Of a DNA stretch of 64,000 nt, positions 8,105 through 16,672 are shown in pieces. The number at the start of each line of letters is the position of its first letter. Within the stretch, counting starts at the first letter, position 1. Location: contig CANIBP010000020.1 of NCBI GenBank assembly GCA_947466075.1, forward strand, positions 25,665-89,664. Direction: 5' to 3'. This DNA is from Verrucomicrobiaceae bacterium. Lineage in GTDB: Bacteria > Verrucomicrobiota > Verrucomicrobiia > Verrucomicrobiales > Verrucomicrobiaceae. The notes below the pieces were generated by a model. That model had not been told where the DNA came from. It was given only the letters and a program-made list of their open reading frames with translations, and searched no databases. Both the position numbers and the translations under genes were made by a program.

Positions 8105-9106
8105 TTAAGGAACCGGCAGTTTGTCCAGCAGCGTCTTCACCACGTCTTCGCTAGTCACGCCTTCTGCTTCGGCTTCATACGAAAGCAGAATACGGTGACG
8201 CAGGATGTCGGGGGCGAGATCCTTCACATCTTGTGGGACGACGTAGTTGCGGCCGTTGAGGAAGGCCAGCGCCTTGGCGGCGAGGGCCAGATTGATCGTG
8301 CCACGTGGCGAGGCACCGCAGCGGATGAGTAGTTTCAAATGCGGTGCCAGCGTTTCAGGATGGCGTGTGGCATTGATGATCGCGACGATGTAGTCACGGA
8401 TCTTCTCGTCCATGAAAAGCTGATTCACCACGACGCGACTGGCGGAGATGGTGGCGACATCGGTCACCGGACTCACATCAAGCTTCGGTGCCGAAGTGGC
8501 CATCGCATCGAGCACTTGGCGCTCTTCAACTGGCGTCGGGTAGGTGACGCGCACTTTGAGCAGGAAGCGGTCGAGCTGTGCTTCCGGTAGCGTATAGGTG
8601 CCTTCCTGGTCGATCGGGTTTTGCGTGGCGAGCACGAGGAATGGATCGGGCAATTTGTGGGTAGTTTCACCGAGCGTGACCTGGCGTTCCTGCATCGCTT
8701 CGAGCAGAGCGCTCTGCACCTTGGCTGGCGCACGGTTGATTTCATCAGCCAGCACGAGGTTGGCAAAGATGGGACCGAGGCGCGGTGAGAAAGAGCCGTC
8801 CTTGGGATGATACACCATCGTGCCGACGACATCCGCTGGCAGCAAATCGGGCGTGAACTGGATGCGCTGGAATTTTGCCTTCAAGGTTCCCGCTAGTGTT
8901 CGCACGGCGAGTGTTTTGGCCAAACCGGGCACGCCTTCGAGCAAAACGTGGCCGTTGGTCAGCAGTGCAACGAGCAGTCGATCAACGAGCTGCGTCTGAC
9001 CCACGAGAACGCGGGCGATTTCGGTGCGAAGCGGAACCACCCATGAGGCGGCTTGGATGATGGCTTCCTGATCAGGAACGGCGGGGGGGGCAACGGAGGC
9101 AGGCAT
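8105..9106 (-). CDS. moxR: MoxR-family AAA+ ATPase
   Basis: The 333-residue protein is a MoxR-type AAA+ ATPase. Walker A is GVPGLAKT (58-65), Walker B LVLADE (117-122), followed by the typical INRAPAKVQSALLEAMQE segment, a sensor-1 region (FLVLATQNPI) and the C-terminal lid with GASPRGTINLALAAKALAFL. It is the first gene of the Bat operon and probably remodels the VWA-domain proteins encoded downstream. The N-terminal coding region contains a run of eight C on the coding strand (9083-9090), which could be prone to slippage or sequencing error. The start at 9106 is about 115 bases from the divergent araD-like gene, so a promoter should lie in that gap; none was recognised with confidence. Confidence 0.95.
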   Translation of the reverse strand: MPASVAPPAVPDQEAIIQAASWVVPLRTEIARVLVGQTQLVDRLLVALLTNGHVLLEGVPGLAKTLAVRTLAGTLKAKFQRIQFTPDLLPADVVGTMVYHPKDGSFSPRLGPIFANLVLADEINRAPAKVQSALLEAMQERQVTLGETTHKLPDPFLVLATQNPIDQEGTYTLPEAQLDRFLLKVRVTYPTPVEERQVLDAMATSAPKLDVSPVTDVATISASRVVVNQLFMDEKIRDYIVAIINATRHPETLAPHLKLLIRCGASPRGTINLALAAKALAFLNGRNYVVPQDVKDLAPDILRHRILLSYEAEAEGVTSEDVVKTLLDKLPVP

Positions 9107-9222
9107 GTGAAGGTGGGTACTAGGTCAACGGGGCGGCATCCGCCGTCAACCAACAAGGATCAACGTATTAACGCCGCACACCGCCGTTTATGTTGCTGGA
9201 ATTGTAAGAGGTTTGAGCTTTG

Positions 9223-9930
9223 ATGCCGCCAATGACACTCCAAGACCTCCGCGAACAAGTTTGTGAAGCCAACCGCGCTCTCGAACCCAGCGGCCTCGTG
9301 CGCCTCACTTGGGGCAACGTCAGTGGTATCGACCGCGGCTCGGGTCTGTGGGCCATCAAGCCCAGCGGGGTTGATTACGCTGCTCTCACACCCGCCGACA
9401 TCGTTGTACTCGATCTCGACGGCAACGTCGTGGAGGGCAAACTGCGCCCCTCCTCCGACACGAAGACACATCTCGTGCTCTACCGCGAGTTTCCCGACAT
9501 CGGTGGCATCACCCACACCCACAGTCTCTACGCAACCATGTTCGCACAGGCTGGAAGCGAACTGCCGTGCTTCGGCACGACGCACGCCGATCACTTCTAT
9601 GGCACCGTGCCCCTCGTGCGTGCACTTACACCGCAAGAAGTGGAGCAGGACTACGAGCACTTCACCGGCGTCGCCATCGTCGAGCGCCTGCGCGAGTTGA
9701 AGCTTAACCCGCTCGAAATGCCCGCGGTGCTGCAACTCCACCATGCACCCTTTACCTTTGGTAAAAATGCGATGGACTCACTCAAAAACAGCATCGCTCT
9801 CGAAATGTGCGCCCACATGGCATTCTGTTCTGCCACGCTAAACCCGACGATGCTTTCCATCCCGGACTACATCCTCGACAAGCATCATTTACGCAAACAC
9901 GGACCGGGTGCGTATTACGGGCAAAAGTAA
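9223..9930 (+). CDS. araD: L-ribulose-5-phosphate 4-epimerase / class II aldolase family
   Basis: The 235-residue protein belongs to the zinc-dependent class II aldolase/epimerase family and is closest to L-ribulose-5-phosphate 4-epimerase, which makes D-xylulose 5-phosphate. Visible residues are D79 (SSDTKTH), zinc ligands H98 and H100 (ITHTHS), the loop FGTTHADHFYGTVP typical of AraD, and H173/H174 (LQLHHAPF) at the place of E. coli H171. Length fits E. coli AraD (231). ATG at 9223 has AAGAGG upstream at 9205-9210; a TTG at 9220 and an ATG at 9232 are alternatives. No araA or araB lies next to it, so it may serve another pentose or a related sugar phosphate. Confidence 0.88.
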   Translation: MPPMTLQDLREQVCEANRALEPSGLVRLTWGNVSGIDRGSGLWAIKPSGVDYAALTPADIVVLDLDGNVVEGKLRPSSDTKTHLVLYREFPDIGGITHTHSLYATMFAQAGSELPCFGTTHADHFYGTVPLVRALTPQEVEQDYEHFTGVAIVERLRELKLNPLEMPAVLQLHHAPFTFGKNAMDSLKNSIALEMCAHMAFCSATLNPTMLSIPDYILDKHHLRKHGPGAYYGQK

Positions 9931-9948
9931 GCTCCACCACGAATACCT

Positions 9949-10167
9949 GTGAAAAACACCCCTACATTGGCCATCATTGGCACCCTGGCACTAGCGACAC
10001 TCCCCAGTTGCTCAACGGAGAGTTATCACAAGTTTTGGAGAACCTTGGACCCGGCAGGCTACAAGCACACCCACAGCGCCAGTTTCAATCCTCAAAAATA
10101 CCGGGGCAGCACTCTGCCTACCAACCTTCCGGCGATAGATGAATCGGCCTTGGAAATCGCTCAGTAG
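9949..10167 (+). CDS. Small predicted lipoprotein
   Basis: This 72-residue open frame begins with GTG at 9949, 18 bases after the araD-like stop. It starts with a lysine, then a hydrophobic stretch and a possible lipobox (LAIIGTLALATLPSC), so the mature protein would begin at the cysteine near residue 21. The mature part is short and polar (HSASFNPQKYRGSTLPTN) and no family is recognised. The proline before the last lipobox position is unusual. Small outer-membrane or periplasmic lipoproteins of this kind are common in Verrucomicrobiota. A chance open frame cannot be excluded, but the signal-like start makes it worth annotating. Confidence 0.5.
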   Translation: MKNTPTLAIIGTLALATLPSCSTESYHKFWRTLDPAGYKHTHSASFNPQKYRGSTLPTNLPAIDESALEIAQ

Positions 10168-10180
10168 GTTTGATGAACGC

Positions 10181-10981
10181 CTACTTTTGCTTCGCCCCAT
10201 AACCCGGCTGCGGCTTGCCTTCGGCATCAAGTTTGCCACAGGTCCATAGCAGGCCGCGGGCGACGAGATCGAGATAGACGGGGTCCTGCATCGTAGCGTT
10301 GCCGTGACCGAGGGTGGTGCCGAAGACCTTGGCTGTGCCGTATTCGTTCACCCAGATCACGTTGTGATCCTTCTGCGTTTCCTCGCCGAAGGCTTTGGCT
10401 AGCGGAACAAAGCGGTCCCAGAGTTTTTCATTCTTGTAGAGCTCATCCTTGGCATTCAGCCACTCTTTGGGGAAGCCCTGCATCACGGGATGAGCGGCAG
10501 CGATGTTCTCCACCTTCAGATCTCGATTCTTCTCATGGCTCATCGAGGTTTGGCCCACGCATTTGCGCCATTCATCGGTCTTCGCCATGCGGTAGCTGTG
10601 CGTTGAGCAGTGCAGCATCACCGCAGGCACACCATTAAAGTGCGCCTTGGCGATACCATCGACAAACGCCACATCCGTCACCGCGCCAAAGCACTCGTTG
10701 TGCAGGATCACGTCAAAGCCCTCCGCCCAGTTACCTTTTTCGTAGATGCTGATCTTGTGTGTTTTGTCGCCTTTGCCACCTGGTCCTTCCTCATGCACGA
10801 TGGTGAATTCCACATTCGCACGGCTGCTAATGCCCTCGCTGAGGATGAGTTTTTGATTTTCGTAATCGTGACAGCAGCCACCCGTGACCATGAGGACTTT
10901 GAGCGGCTTCACGTCTTCAGCGGAGACGTTGAAGGCAAACAGGCAGACGAGGGAGAGAATGGAGAGCAGGTTGGAGCGCAT
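10181..10981 (-). CDS. ThuA-like domain protein, exported
   Basis: The 266-residue protein has a Sec signal peptide (NLLSILSLVCLFAFNVSAED) followed by a ThuA-like, glutamine-amidotransferase-type fold: KVLMVTGGCCHDYENQK at about 28-44 and a later AVMLHCSTHSYR segment. ThuA-like proteins are linked to sugar metabolism, but their reaction is not established. The strand-1 motif GGCCHDY is common in secreted Planctomycetes/Verrucomicrobia members, often beside Gfo/Idh/MocA oxidoreductases. The ATG at 10981 was chosen because the signal peptide begins exactly there. It is divergent from the 2-hydroxyacid dehydrogenase gene (75 bases between starts). Confidence 0.85.
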   Translation of the reverse strand: MRSNLLSILSLVCLFAFNVSAEDVKPLKVLMVTGGCCHDYENQKLILSEGISSRANVEFTIVHEEGPGGKGDKTHKISIYEKGNWAEGFDVILHNECFGAVTDVAFVDGIAKAHFNGVPAVMLHCSTHSYRMAKTDEWRKCVGQTSMSHEKNRDLKVENIAAAHPVMQGFPKEWLNAKDELYKNEKLWDRFVPLAKAFGEETQKDHNVIWVNEYGTAKVFGTTLGHGNATMQDPVYLDLVARGLLWTCGKLDAEGKPQPGYGAKQK

Positions 10982-11056
10982 GGCGGCTGCATTATCGCCA
11001 GCAGATGAGATTTTCTCACAAAATTCTATTTTTTCGGCTAACGATGCGGCCCTTTT

Positions 11057-12013
11057 ATGAAAATCGTTCTTCTCGACGCCCACACTGCCAATCCTGGCGA
11101 CCTCACTTGGCAGCCACTCGAAGCCATCGCTCCCTGCGACGTTCATCCGCGCACGCCGCTGGATCAAATCGTAGCCCGTTGTGCCGGGGCGGAGATCGTG
11201 ATCACTAACAAGGCACCGCTGACGCGGGAAATCATCGCCGCACTGCCGGAGTTGAAATACATCGGCGTCACGGCCACCGGCTTCAATATTGTGGATGTCG
11301 TCGCGGCTAAAGAACGCGGCATCGTGGTGACGAATGTGCCGGGCTACAGCACTCCGGCGGTCGCGCAGCATGTGATCTCGCTGATGCTGGAGCTGACGAA
11401 CCACGTCGGTTATGCGGCGAAGAGTGTGGAGCAAGGCGGCTGGACGAAGTGCCCCGATTTCGCTTACTGGGACCATCCGATCATCGAACTGGCCGGTCGC
11501 ACGCTCGGCATCATCGGTTATGGCGAGATCGGCAGCGCCGTAGCACGCATCGGCGTCGCCTTCGGCATGAAGGTGCTCGCCTCGAAGCGCACTTGGAAGG
11601 AACCGCCGCCCGCCGGCGTCGAAGCCGCCGAGATCGAAGATCTATTCCGCAATTCGGATGTGATCAGCCTGCACTGCCCGCTGACCGATGCCACGAAGCA
11701 TCTCATCAGTGAACGCACGCTCGGTTTGATGAAACGCGAGGCCTTTGTGATCAACACCGGCCGTGGACCGCTCGTGGATGAAGCCGCTTTGGCAAAGGCC
11801 TTGAATGAAGGCCGCATCACCGGGGCCGGGCTCGATGTGCTGTCTGTGGAGCCTGCGAAAGCAGACAATCCGCTGCTCAGCGCGAAGAACTGCCTCATCA
11901 CCCCGCACGTCGCCTGGGCCAGCCGCGAATCACGCGCCCGCCTCATCGACATCACCGCCGCGAATTTGAAAGCGTTCCTGGCAGGGAAGCCGGTGAATGT
12001 GGTGAATGGGTAA
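11057..12013 (+). CDS. D-2-hydroxyacid dehydrogenase (glycerate/hydroxypyruvate type)
   Basis: The 318-residue protein is an NAD(P)-dependent D-isomer-specific 2-hydroxyacid dehydrogenase. It has the Rossmann motif GYGEIG (154-159) and the catalytic triad R236 (NTGRGPLVDE), E265 (DVLSVEP) and H284 (TPHVAWAS). The N-terminal VTATGFNIVD segment and overall length resemble HprA-type glycerate dehydrogenases (hydroxypyruvate to D-glycerate). The exact substrate cannot be fixed from sequence. It is cytoplasmic and appears to be a single-gene unit, divergent from the ThuA-like gene and followed by the toxin-antitoxin pair. Confidence 0.9.
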   Translation: MKIVLLDAHTANPGDLTWQPLEAIAPCDVHPRTPLDQIVARCAGAEIVITNKAPLTREIIAALPELKYIGVTATGFNIVDVVAAKERGIVVTNVPGYSTPAVAQHVISLMLELTNHVGYAAKSVEQGGWTKCPDFAYWDHPIIELAGRTLGIIGYGEIGSAVARIGVAFGMKVLASKRTWKEPPPAGVEAAEIEDLFRNSDVISLHCPLTDATKHLISERTLGLMKREAFVINTGRGPLVDEAALAKALNEGRITGAGLDVLSVEPAKADNPLLSAKNCLITPHVAWASRESRARLIDITAANLKAFLAGKPVNVVNG

Positions 12014-12024
12014 GGTCGTGAAAT

Positions 12025-12040
12025 GCAAGCTTGAGCTTGC
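12025..12040. promoter_or_regulatory. Inverted repeat upstream of antitoxin gene (possible operator)
   Basis: GCAAGC (12025-12030) and GCTTGC (12035-12040) form a perfect 6-bp inverted repeat with a TTGA spacer, 25 bases upstream of the antitoxin ATG. Type II antitoxins usually repress their own promoter through such repeats, so this is a reasonable operator candidate. The element is short and could be coincidental. Confidence 0.4.
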
Positions 12041-12065
12041 TCCAACATCCGCCTAGTCTTTCCGT

Positions 12066-12287
12066 ATGGTCATTGAGCAACATCCATCTCTGCATGCCTT
12101 GAGTCTTGAGGACAAGCTCCAGCTTTCTGAGGAGCTGTGCATGGACGCCATGCTGGACGTGCAGCGCAATCCAGCCTTGCGGGAGCGTGTTCAAACGCGC
12201 ATGGAGGAGTATCGCGCCGATCCTGACAGCGGCCTTTCTTGGGAGGAACTTAAAGGACGCATTCTCTCGCGTCAGAAAATTGCATGA
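12066..12287 (+). CDS. Antitoxin, putative addiction module component family
   Basis: The 73-residue protein matches the small 'putative addiction module component' antitoxin family (TIGR02574/PF09720 type). The features are an N-terminal helix with LSLEDKLQLSEELCMD, a basic/acidic linker, and the conserved C-terminal SGLSWEELKGRIL segment that wraps the toxin. Its stop overlaps the toxin start by ATGA (12284-12287), the usual arrangement for type II modules. The predicted role is to neutralise the RelE/ParE-like protein encoded next. Because the partner is frameshifted, this antitoxin may currently have no active toxin. Confidence 0.82.
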   Translation: MVIEQHPSLHALSLEDKLQLSEELCMDAMLDVQRNPALRERVQTRMEEYRADPDSGLSWEELKGRILSRQKIA

Positions 12288-12603
12288 CAGAGATCATCTG
12301 GACGGCGGGTGCCGGGCGTGAACTCCAGGAGGTTTACGAGCAGCTTGAGGACTATCACGAGGGCGACGGCGTGACATTGCTGGAAGACCTGGAACGAAAT
12401 CTGGCTCTGCTCGCCGCCCAGCCGTTTATGGGCGGCTATTTTGAGAAGCCCACGCGCAAGCTGCTCATTGGACGGCGTTATGGTGTCATCTACTCTCCCG
12501 AGAACCGGGGGGGGGTGTGGTTCTGCTGGCTTTTGTCGATCTGCGCCGCGACTTGCAGCCACTACGCAAACGTATGCGTGACTGGTTTGGCGGACGCGAA
12601 TAG
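12284..12603 (+). pseudogene. RelE/ParE-like toxin, frameshifted at a G9 tract
   Basis: The first 75 residues read as a RelE/ParE-superfamily toxin (GAGRELQEVYEQLEDYHEGD, then RRYGVIYSPENR). At 12507-12515 there is a run of nine G. In the sequence as given, the frame then continues into nonsense and does not stop until 12871, antisense to leuB. Reading the frame that follows a run of seven or ten G restores a normal toxin C-terminus (VVLLAFVDLRRDLQPLRKRM, then WFGGRE) and a stop at 12601-12603, giving about 105 residues, typical for the family. The corrected stop lies 3 bases from the leuB stop. The defect could be a sequencing error, a real inactivating mutation, or a slippage switch. Confidence 0.75.
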
Positions 12604-12606
12604 CGC

Positions 12607-13737
<1,131 letters not shown>

Positions 13738-13946
13738 TTAGTGGATGAGGATGACGTGGATGGCAAGTGGGCGGGAAATGACGAGTGACGAATTTTCGAA
13801 TGACGCGGGGGGCTTACTAAAGCATGGCCGATAGCGCGGAAAGCCTGAAACTTCCCCTTGCCAAAGAGGGGCTTTATGGTTCCTTCGCAGCCCCACATCC
13901 TAGAACACACACCGCCTGACAAGTTGTCGGGCCATTCAAACAAACC

Positions 13947-14207
13947 ATGAGCGAAGCAACCACCATCGATTCCACCTCTTTCAAGATGCACGACAAGGAC
14001 ACCGGCGGAGCCGACGTCCAAGTGGCTCTCTTGACGAAGCGAATCAATGACATCACGCAGCATCTTGCTGCGCATCAAAAAGATCACTCCACACGTCGTG
14101 GCCTCCTGCAAATGGTCGCACGCCGTCGCAAGCTGCTGGACTACCTCAAGCTGACCGCTGCGGAACGTTACCAGAAGCTGCTCAAGAGCCTGAATCTGCG
14201 TCGCTAG
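13947..14207 (+). CDS. rpsO: 30S ribosomal protein S15
   Basis: The 86-residue protein is ribosomal protein S15, which binds 16S rRNA early in assembly of the small-subunit platform. Diagnostic segments are [20 protein letters not shown], the [20 protein letters not shown] block and the ending [25 protein letters not shown] C-terminus. Length is standard (about 88). It is followed by a strong terminator and then pnp, the order seen in many bacteria. A hairpin-capable CCCCT...AGGGG stretch at 13854-13871 lies in the leader, but no known S15 autoregulatory structure could be verified by eye. Confidence 0.97.
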   Translation: MSEATTIDSTSFKMHDKDTGGADVQVALLTKRINDITQHLAAHQKDHSTRRGLLQMVARRRKLLDYLKLTAAERYQKLLKSLNLRR

Positions 14208-14220
14208 CAGAATTTCATGA

Positions 14221-14249
14221 GGGGTGATGCCATAAGCATCGCCCCTTTT
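14221..14249 (+). terminator. Rho-independent terminator after rpsO
   Basis: GGGGTGATGC (14221-14230) pairs with GCATCGCCCC (14236-14245) through ten positions with one G-T wobble. The loop is CATAA and four T follow. It sits 14 bases after the rpsO stop and before pnp, so it can end or attenuate rpsO transcription ahead of pnp. Confidence 0.8.
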
Positions 14250-14383
14250 CTGTATCAGGCTTTTTCAAGCATGTCGGCGATTGCCGATGATCATGCTGCA
14301 TGATGCGCCATCGCGCATCGCCGACGGGCTGAATCCCGTGTTCCCATTTCACCCAAACCAAAACAACACACACACGCCAACCT

Positions 14384-16534
14384 ATGGCCATACACAAAGT
14401 AACCGCCGCCCTCGGACAGGGCACCATTGAAATCGAAACCGGCAAGTTTGCCAAACTTGCAGATGGAGCCGTCACCGTTCGTCTCGGCGACACCATCGTC
14501 ATCGTCACCGCTGTCTCCGCCACGAAAGTGAAGGACGGCCAGGACTTCTTCCCCCTCAGCGTTGAGTACAAGGAAAAGGCATCCGCCGCAGGCCGCTTCC
14601 CTGGTGGCTACTTCAAGCGCGAAGGTCGTCCGACCGAAAAGGAAATCCTCACCTGCCGCATGACGGACCGCCCATTGCGTCCGTTGTTCCCGAAAGGCTA
14701 CTACTACGACACCCAGATCGTCGCCCTGCTCCTCAGCGCTGATGGCGAAAACGATCCAGACATCCTCGCGATCAACGGCGCATCCGCCGCGCTTTGCGTT
14801 TCCGACATTCCGTTTGCAGGCCCAGTGGGCGCTGTGCGTGTCGGTCGCCTCAATGGCGAGTTCGTTGCCAATCCAACCCAGTCGCAGCGTCTCGATAGCG
14901 ATCTCGACCTCGTCTATGTCGGCAATGCCACAGACGTCATTATGATCGAAGGTGCCGCCAATGAACTGCCAGAAGCAGAATTCGTCAAAGCGCTGCACTA
15001 CGCGCAAAGCGAAGTCACCAAGATCGTTGCTGCCCAGGTTGAACTGGCCAAGCTCGCTGGCAAAACCAAGCGCGAAGTCCCGCTCATGCTCGTCAAAGAT
15101 GAGCTGCTTGAGATCGCCTATCAGATCGCGGGTGACCGCATCGAAGGCGCTCTCTATCAGCCTTCCAAGGTTGCTCGCGGCAAGGCCGTCGGCGCGTTGA
15201 AGGACGAAGTGGAAACCGCCATCAAGGCCGCCTTCCCTACCGCTACTGGCTTCGAAATCAGCCAGGCCTTCGACTACCTCCAGAAGAAAGCCTTCCGCAT
15301 CAGCATCCTCGACAAGAAGAACCGCTGCGACGGCCGTGGTCTCGACGATCTGCGCACCCTTTACGGTGAAGCCTCCGTGCTTCCTCGCACGCATGGTTCC
15401 GCCATCTTCTCCCGTGGCGAAACACAAGCGCTCGCCATTGCGACGCTTGCTCCGGCTGATGAAGCTCAAGAAATGGACACCTACGCGGGTGGCCCAGAAT
15501 CGAAGCGCTTCATTCTGCACTACAACTTCCCTCCGTTCTCCGTCGGTGAAACCGGTCGCTTCGGTGGCCAGAATCGTCGCGAAATCGGTCATGGTGCTCT
15601 CGCTGAGCGCTCCATTGCTCCCGTCATTCCTGCGAAGGAAGTCTTCCCTTACGCCATGCGCGTGAGCAGCGAAGTCATGGAGTCCAACGGCTCCACTTCG
15701 ATGGCCTCCGTTTGCTCCGGCGTCATGGCCCTCATGGACGCAGGCGTGCCGCTGATCCGCCCTGTGGCTGGCATCAGCGTCGGCCTCGTCTCCGAGTTCG
15801 ACACGAGCGACAAGATGTCCCGCTACCTCACGATGATCGACATCCTCGGCAGCGAAGACCACTTCGGCGACATGGACTTCAAGCTCTGCGGCACCAGCGA
15901 AGGCGTCACCGGCTACCAGCTCGACCTCAAGCTTCCTGGCATCCCTTTGACCATCCTCGAAGAAGCCATCGTGAAGGCCAAGAGCGCCCGCACCATCATC
16001 CTCAACGCCATGCACGCCGCCATCGGCGAAATCAAGCCGCTGAGCAAGTATGCCCCGCGCATTGAGATCATCAAAATCAACCCTGACAAGATCGGTGAGC
16101 TCATCGGCCCTGGCGGCAAGAACATCAAAGCCATTCAGGCCGAGTCCGGCGCTGAGATCAGCATCGAAGACGACGGCACGGTGTACGTTTATTCCAACCG
16201 CAAGGAAGGCATCGAACGTGCGATCGAAATGATCAGCGGCACCTCCCAGGAAATCGAAGTGGGCAAGATTTACACCGGCAAGATCGTCAGCACGACGAAC
16301 TTCGGTGCCTTCATGAACCTCGGCGGCAAGAAGGACGGCCTGATCCACATCAGCGAACTGGCCGACTTCCGCGTCAACCGCACTGAAGACGTCGTCAAGA
16401 CCGGCGACATCGTCACCGCCAAATGCCTCGGCATTGATGACAAAGGTCGCGTGAAGATGAGCCGCAAGGCCGCGATGAAGGAAAAAGACGCAGCCGCCAA
16501 AGGCGAAGCTGCTCCTGCCGAAGACCTCGGTTGA
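14384..16534 (+). CDS. pnp: Polyribonucleotide nucleotidyltransferase (PNPase)
   Basis: The 716-residue protein is PNPase, a trimeric 3'-to-5' phosphorolytic exoribonuclease of the RNA degradosome. The domain order is RNase PH-like domain 1 (about 10-210), alpha-helical linker, RNase PH-like domain 2 (about 310-540, with RFGGQNRREIGHGALAERS and GSTSMASVCSG), KH domain with GPGG loop (IGELIGPGGKNIKAI), and S1 domain (GKIVSTTNFGAFMNLGGKKD). Length is normal. It follows rpsO, as in E. coli, and ends before a strong terminator. PNPase usually regulates its own message through the leader, which here is about 135 bases long. Confidence 0.98.
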   Translation: MAIHKVTAALGQGTIEIETGKFAKLADGAVTVRLGDTIVIVTAVSATKVKDGQDFFPLSVEYKEKASAAGRFPGGYFKREGRPTEKEILTCRMTDRPLRPLFPKGYYYDTQIVALLLSADGENDPDILAINGASAALCVSDIPFAGPVGAVRVGRLNGEFVANPTQSQRLDSDLDLVYVGNATDVIMIEGAANELPEAEFVKALHYAQSEVTKIVAAQVELAKLAGKTKREVPLMLVKDELLEIAYQIAGDRIEGALYQPSKVARGKAVGALKDEVETAIKAAFPTATGFEISQAFDYLQKKAFRISILDKKNRCDGRGLDDLRTLYGEASVLPRTHGSAIFSRGETQALAIATLAPADEAQEMDTYAGGPESKRFILHYNFPPFSVGETGRFGGQNRREIGHGALAERSIAPVIPAKEVFPYAMRVSSEVMESNGSTSMASVCSGVMALMDAGVPLIRPVAGISVGLVSEFDTSDKMSRYLTMIDILGSEDHFGDMDFKLCGTSEGVTGYQLDLKLPGIPLTILEEAIVKAKSARTIILNAMHAAIGEIKPLSKYAPRIEIIKINPDKIGELIGPGGKNIKAIQAESGAEISIEDDGTVYVYSNRKEGIERAIEMISGTSQEIEVGKIYTGKIVSTTNFGAFMNLGGKKDGLIHISELADFRVNRTEDVVKTGDIVTAKCLGIDDKGRVKMSRKAAMKEKDAAAKGEAAPAEDLG

Positions 16535-16563
16535 TCCACATCCGCCAAATAATCCAAACCACG

Positions 16564-16592
16564 AAGGGGCCGCGACGAGCGGCCCCTTTTTT
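16564..16592 (+). terminator. Rho-independent terminator after pnp
   Basis: AAGGGGCCGC (16564-16573) and GCGGCCCCTT (16579-16588) form a perfect 10-bp stem with the loop GACGA. The T run covers 16587-16592. It lies 30 bases after the pnp stop and is the strongest terminator in the window. Confidence 0.92.
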
Positions 16593-16672
16593 ATGTTCGC
16601 CATGGATTGAAGAAGGAGTTGCAACAAAGACGACGTTCTGAGAAAACAAGTTCTGACTAACCTTAACGCATC

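Noticed and set aside
10982..11476. N-terminal extension of the ThuA-like protein
   Set aside because: It overlaps the 2-hydroxyacid dehydrogenase gene on the other strand, and the signal peptide clearly begins at 10981.
13854..13871. CCCCT...AGGGG hairpin as a terminator in the rpsO leader
   Set aside because: The stem is only five pairs with a weak T run (CTTTAT), so it was not listed as a terminator.
14291..16627. A very long open frame on the minus strand opposite pnp
   Set aside because: It is antisense to a fully conserved PNPase, has biased composition typical of the complementary strand of a GC-rich gene, and shows no signal or domain.
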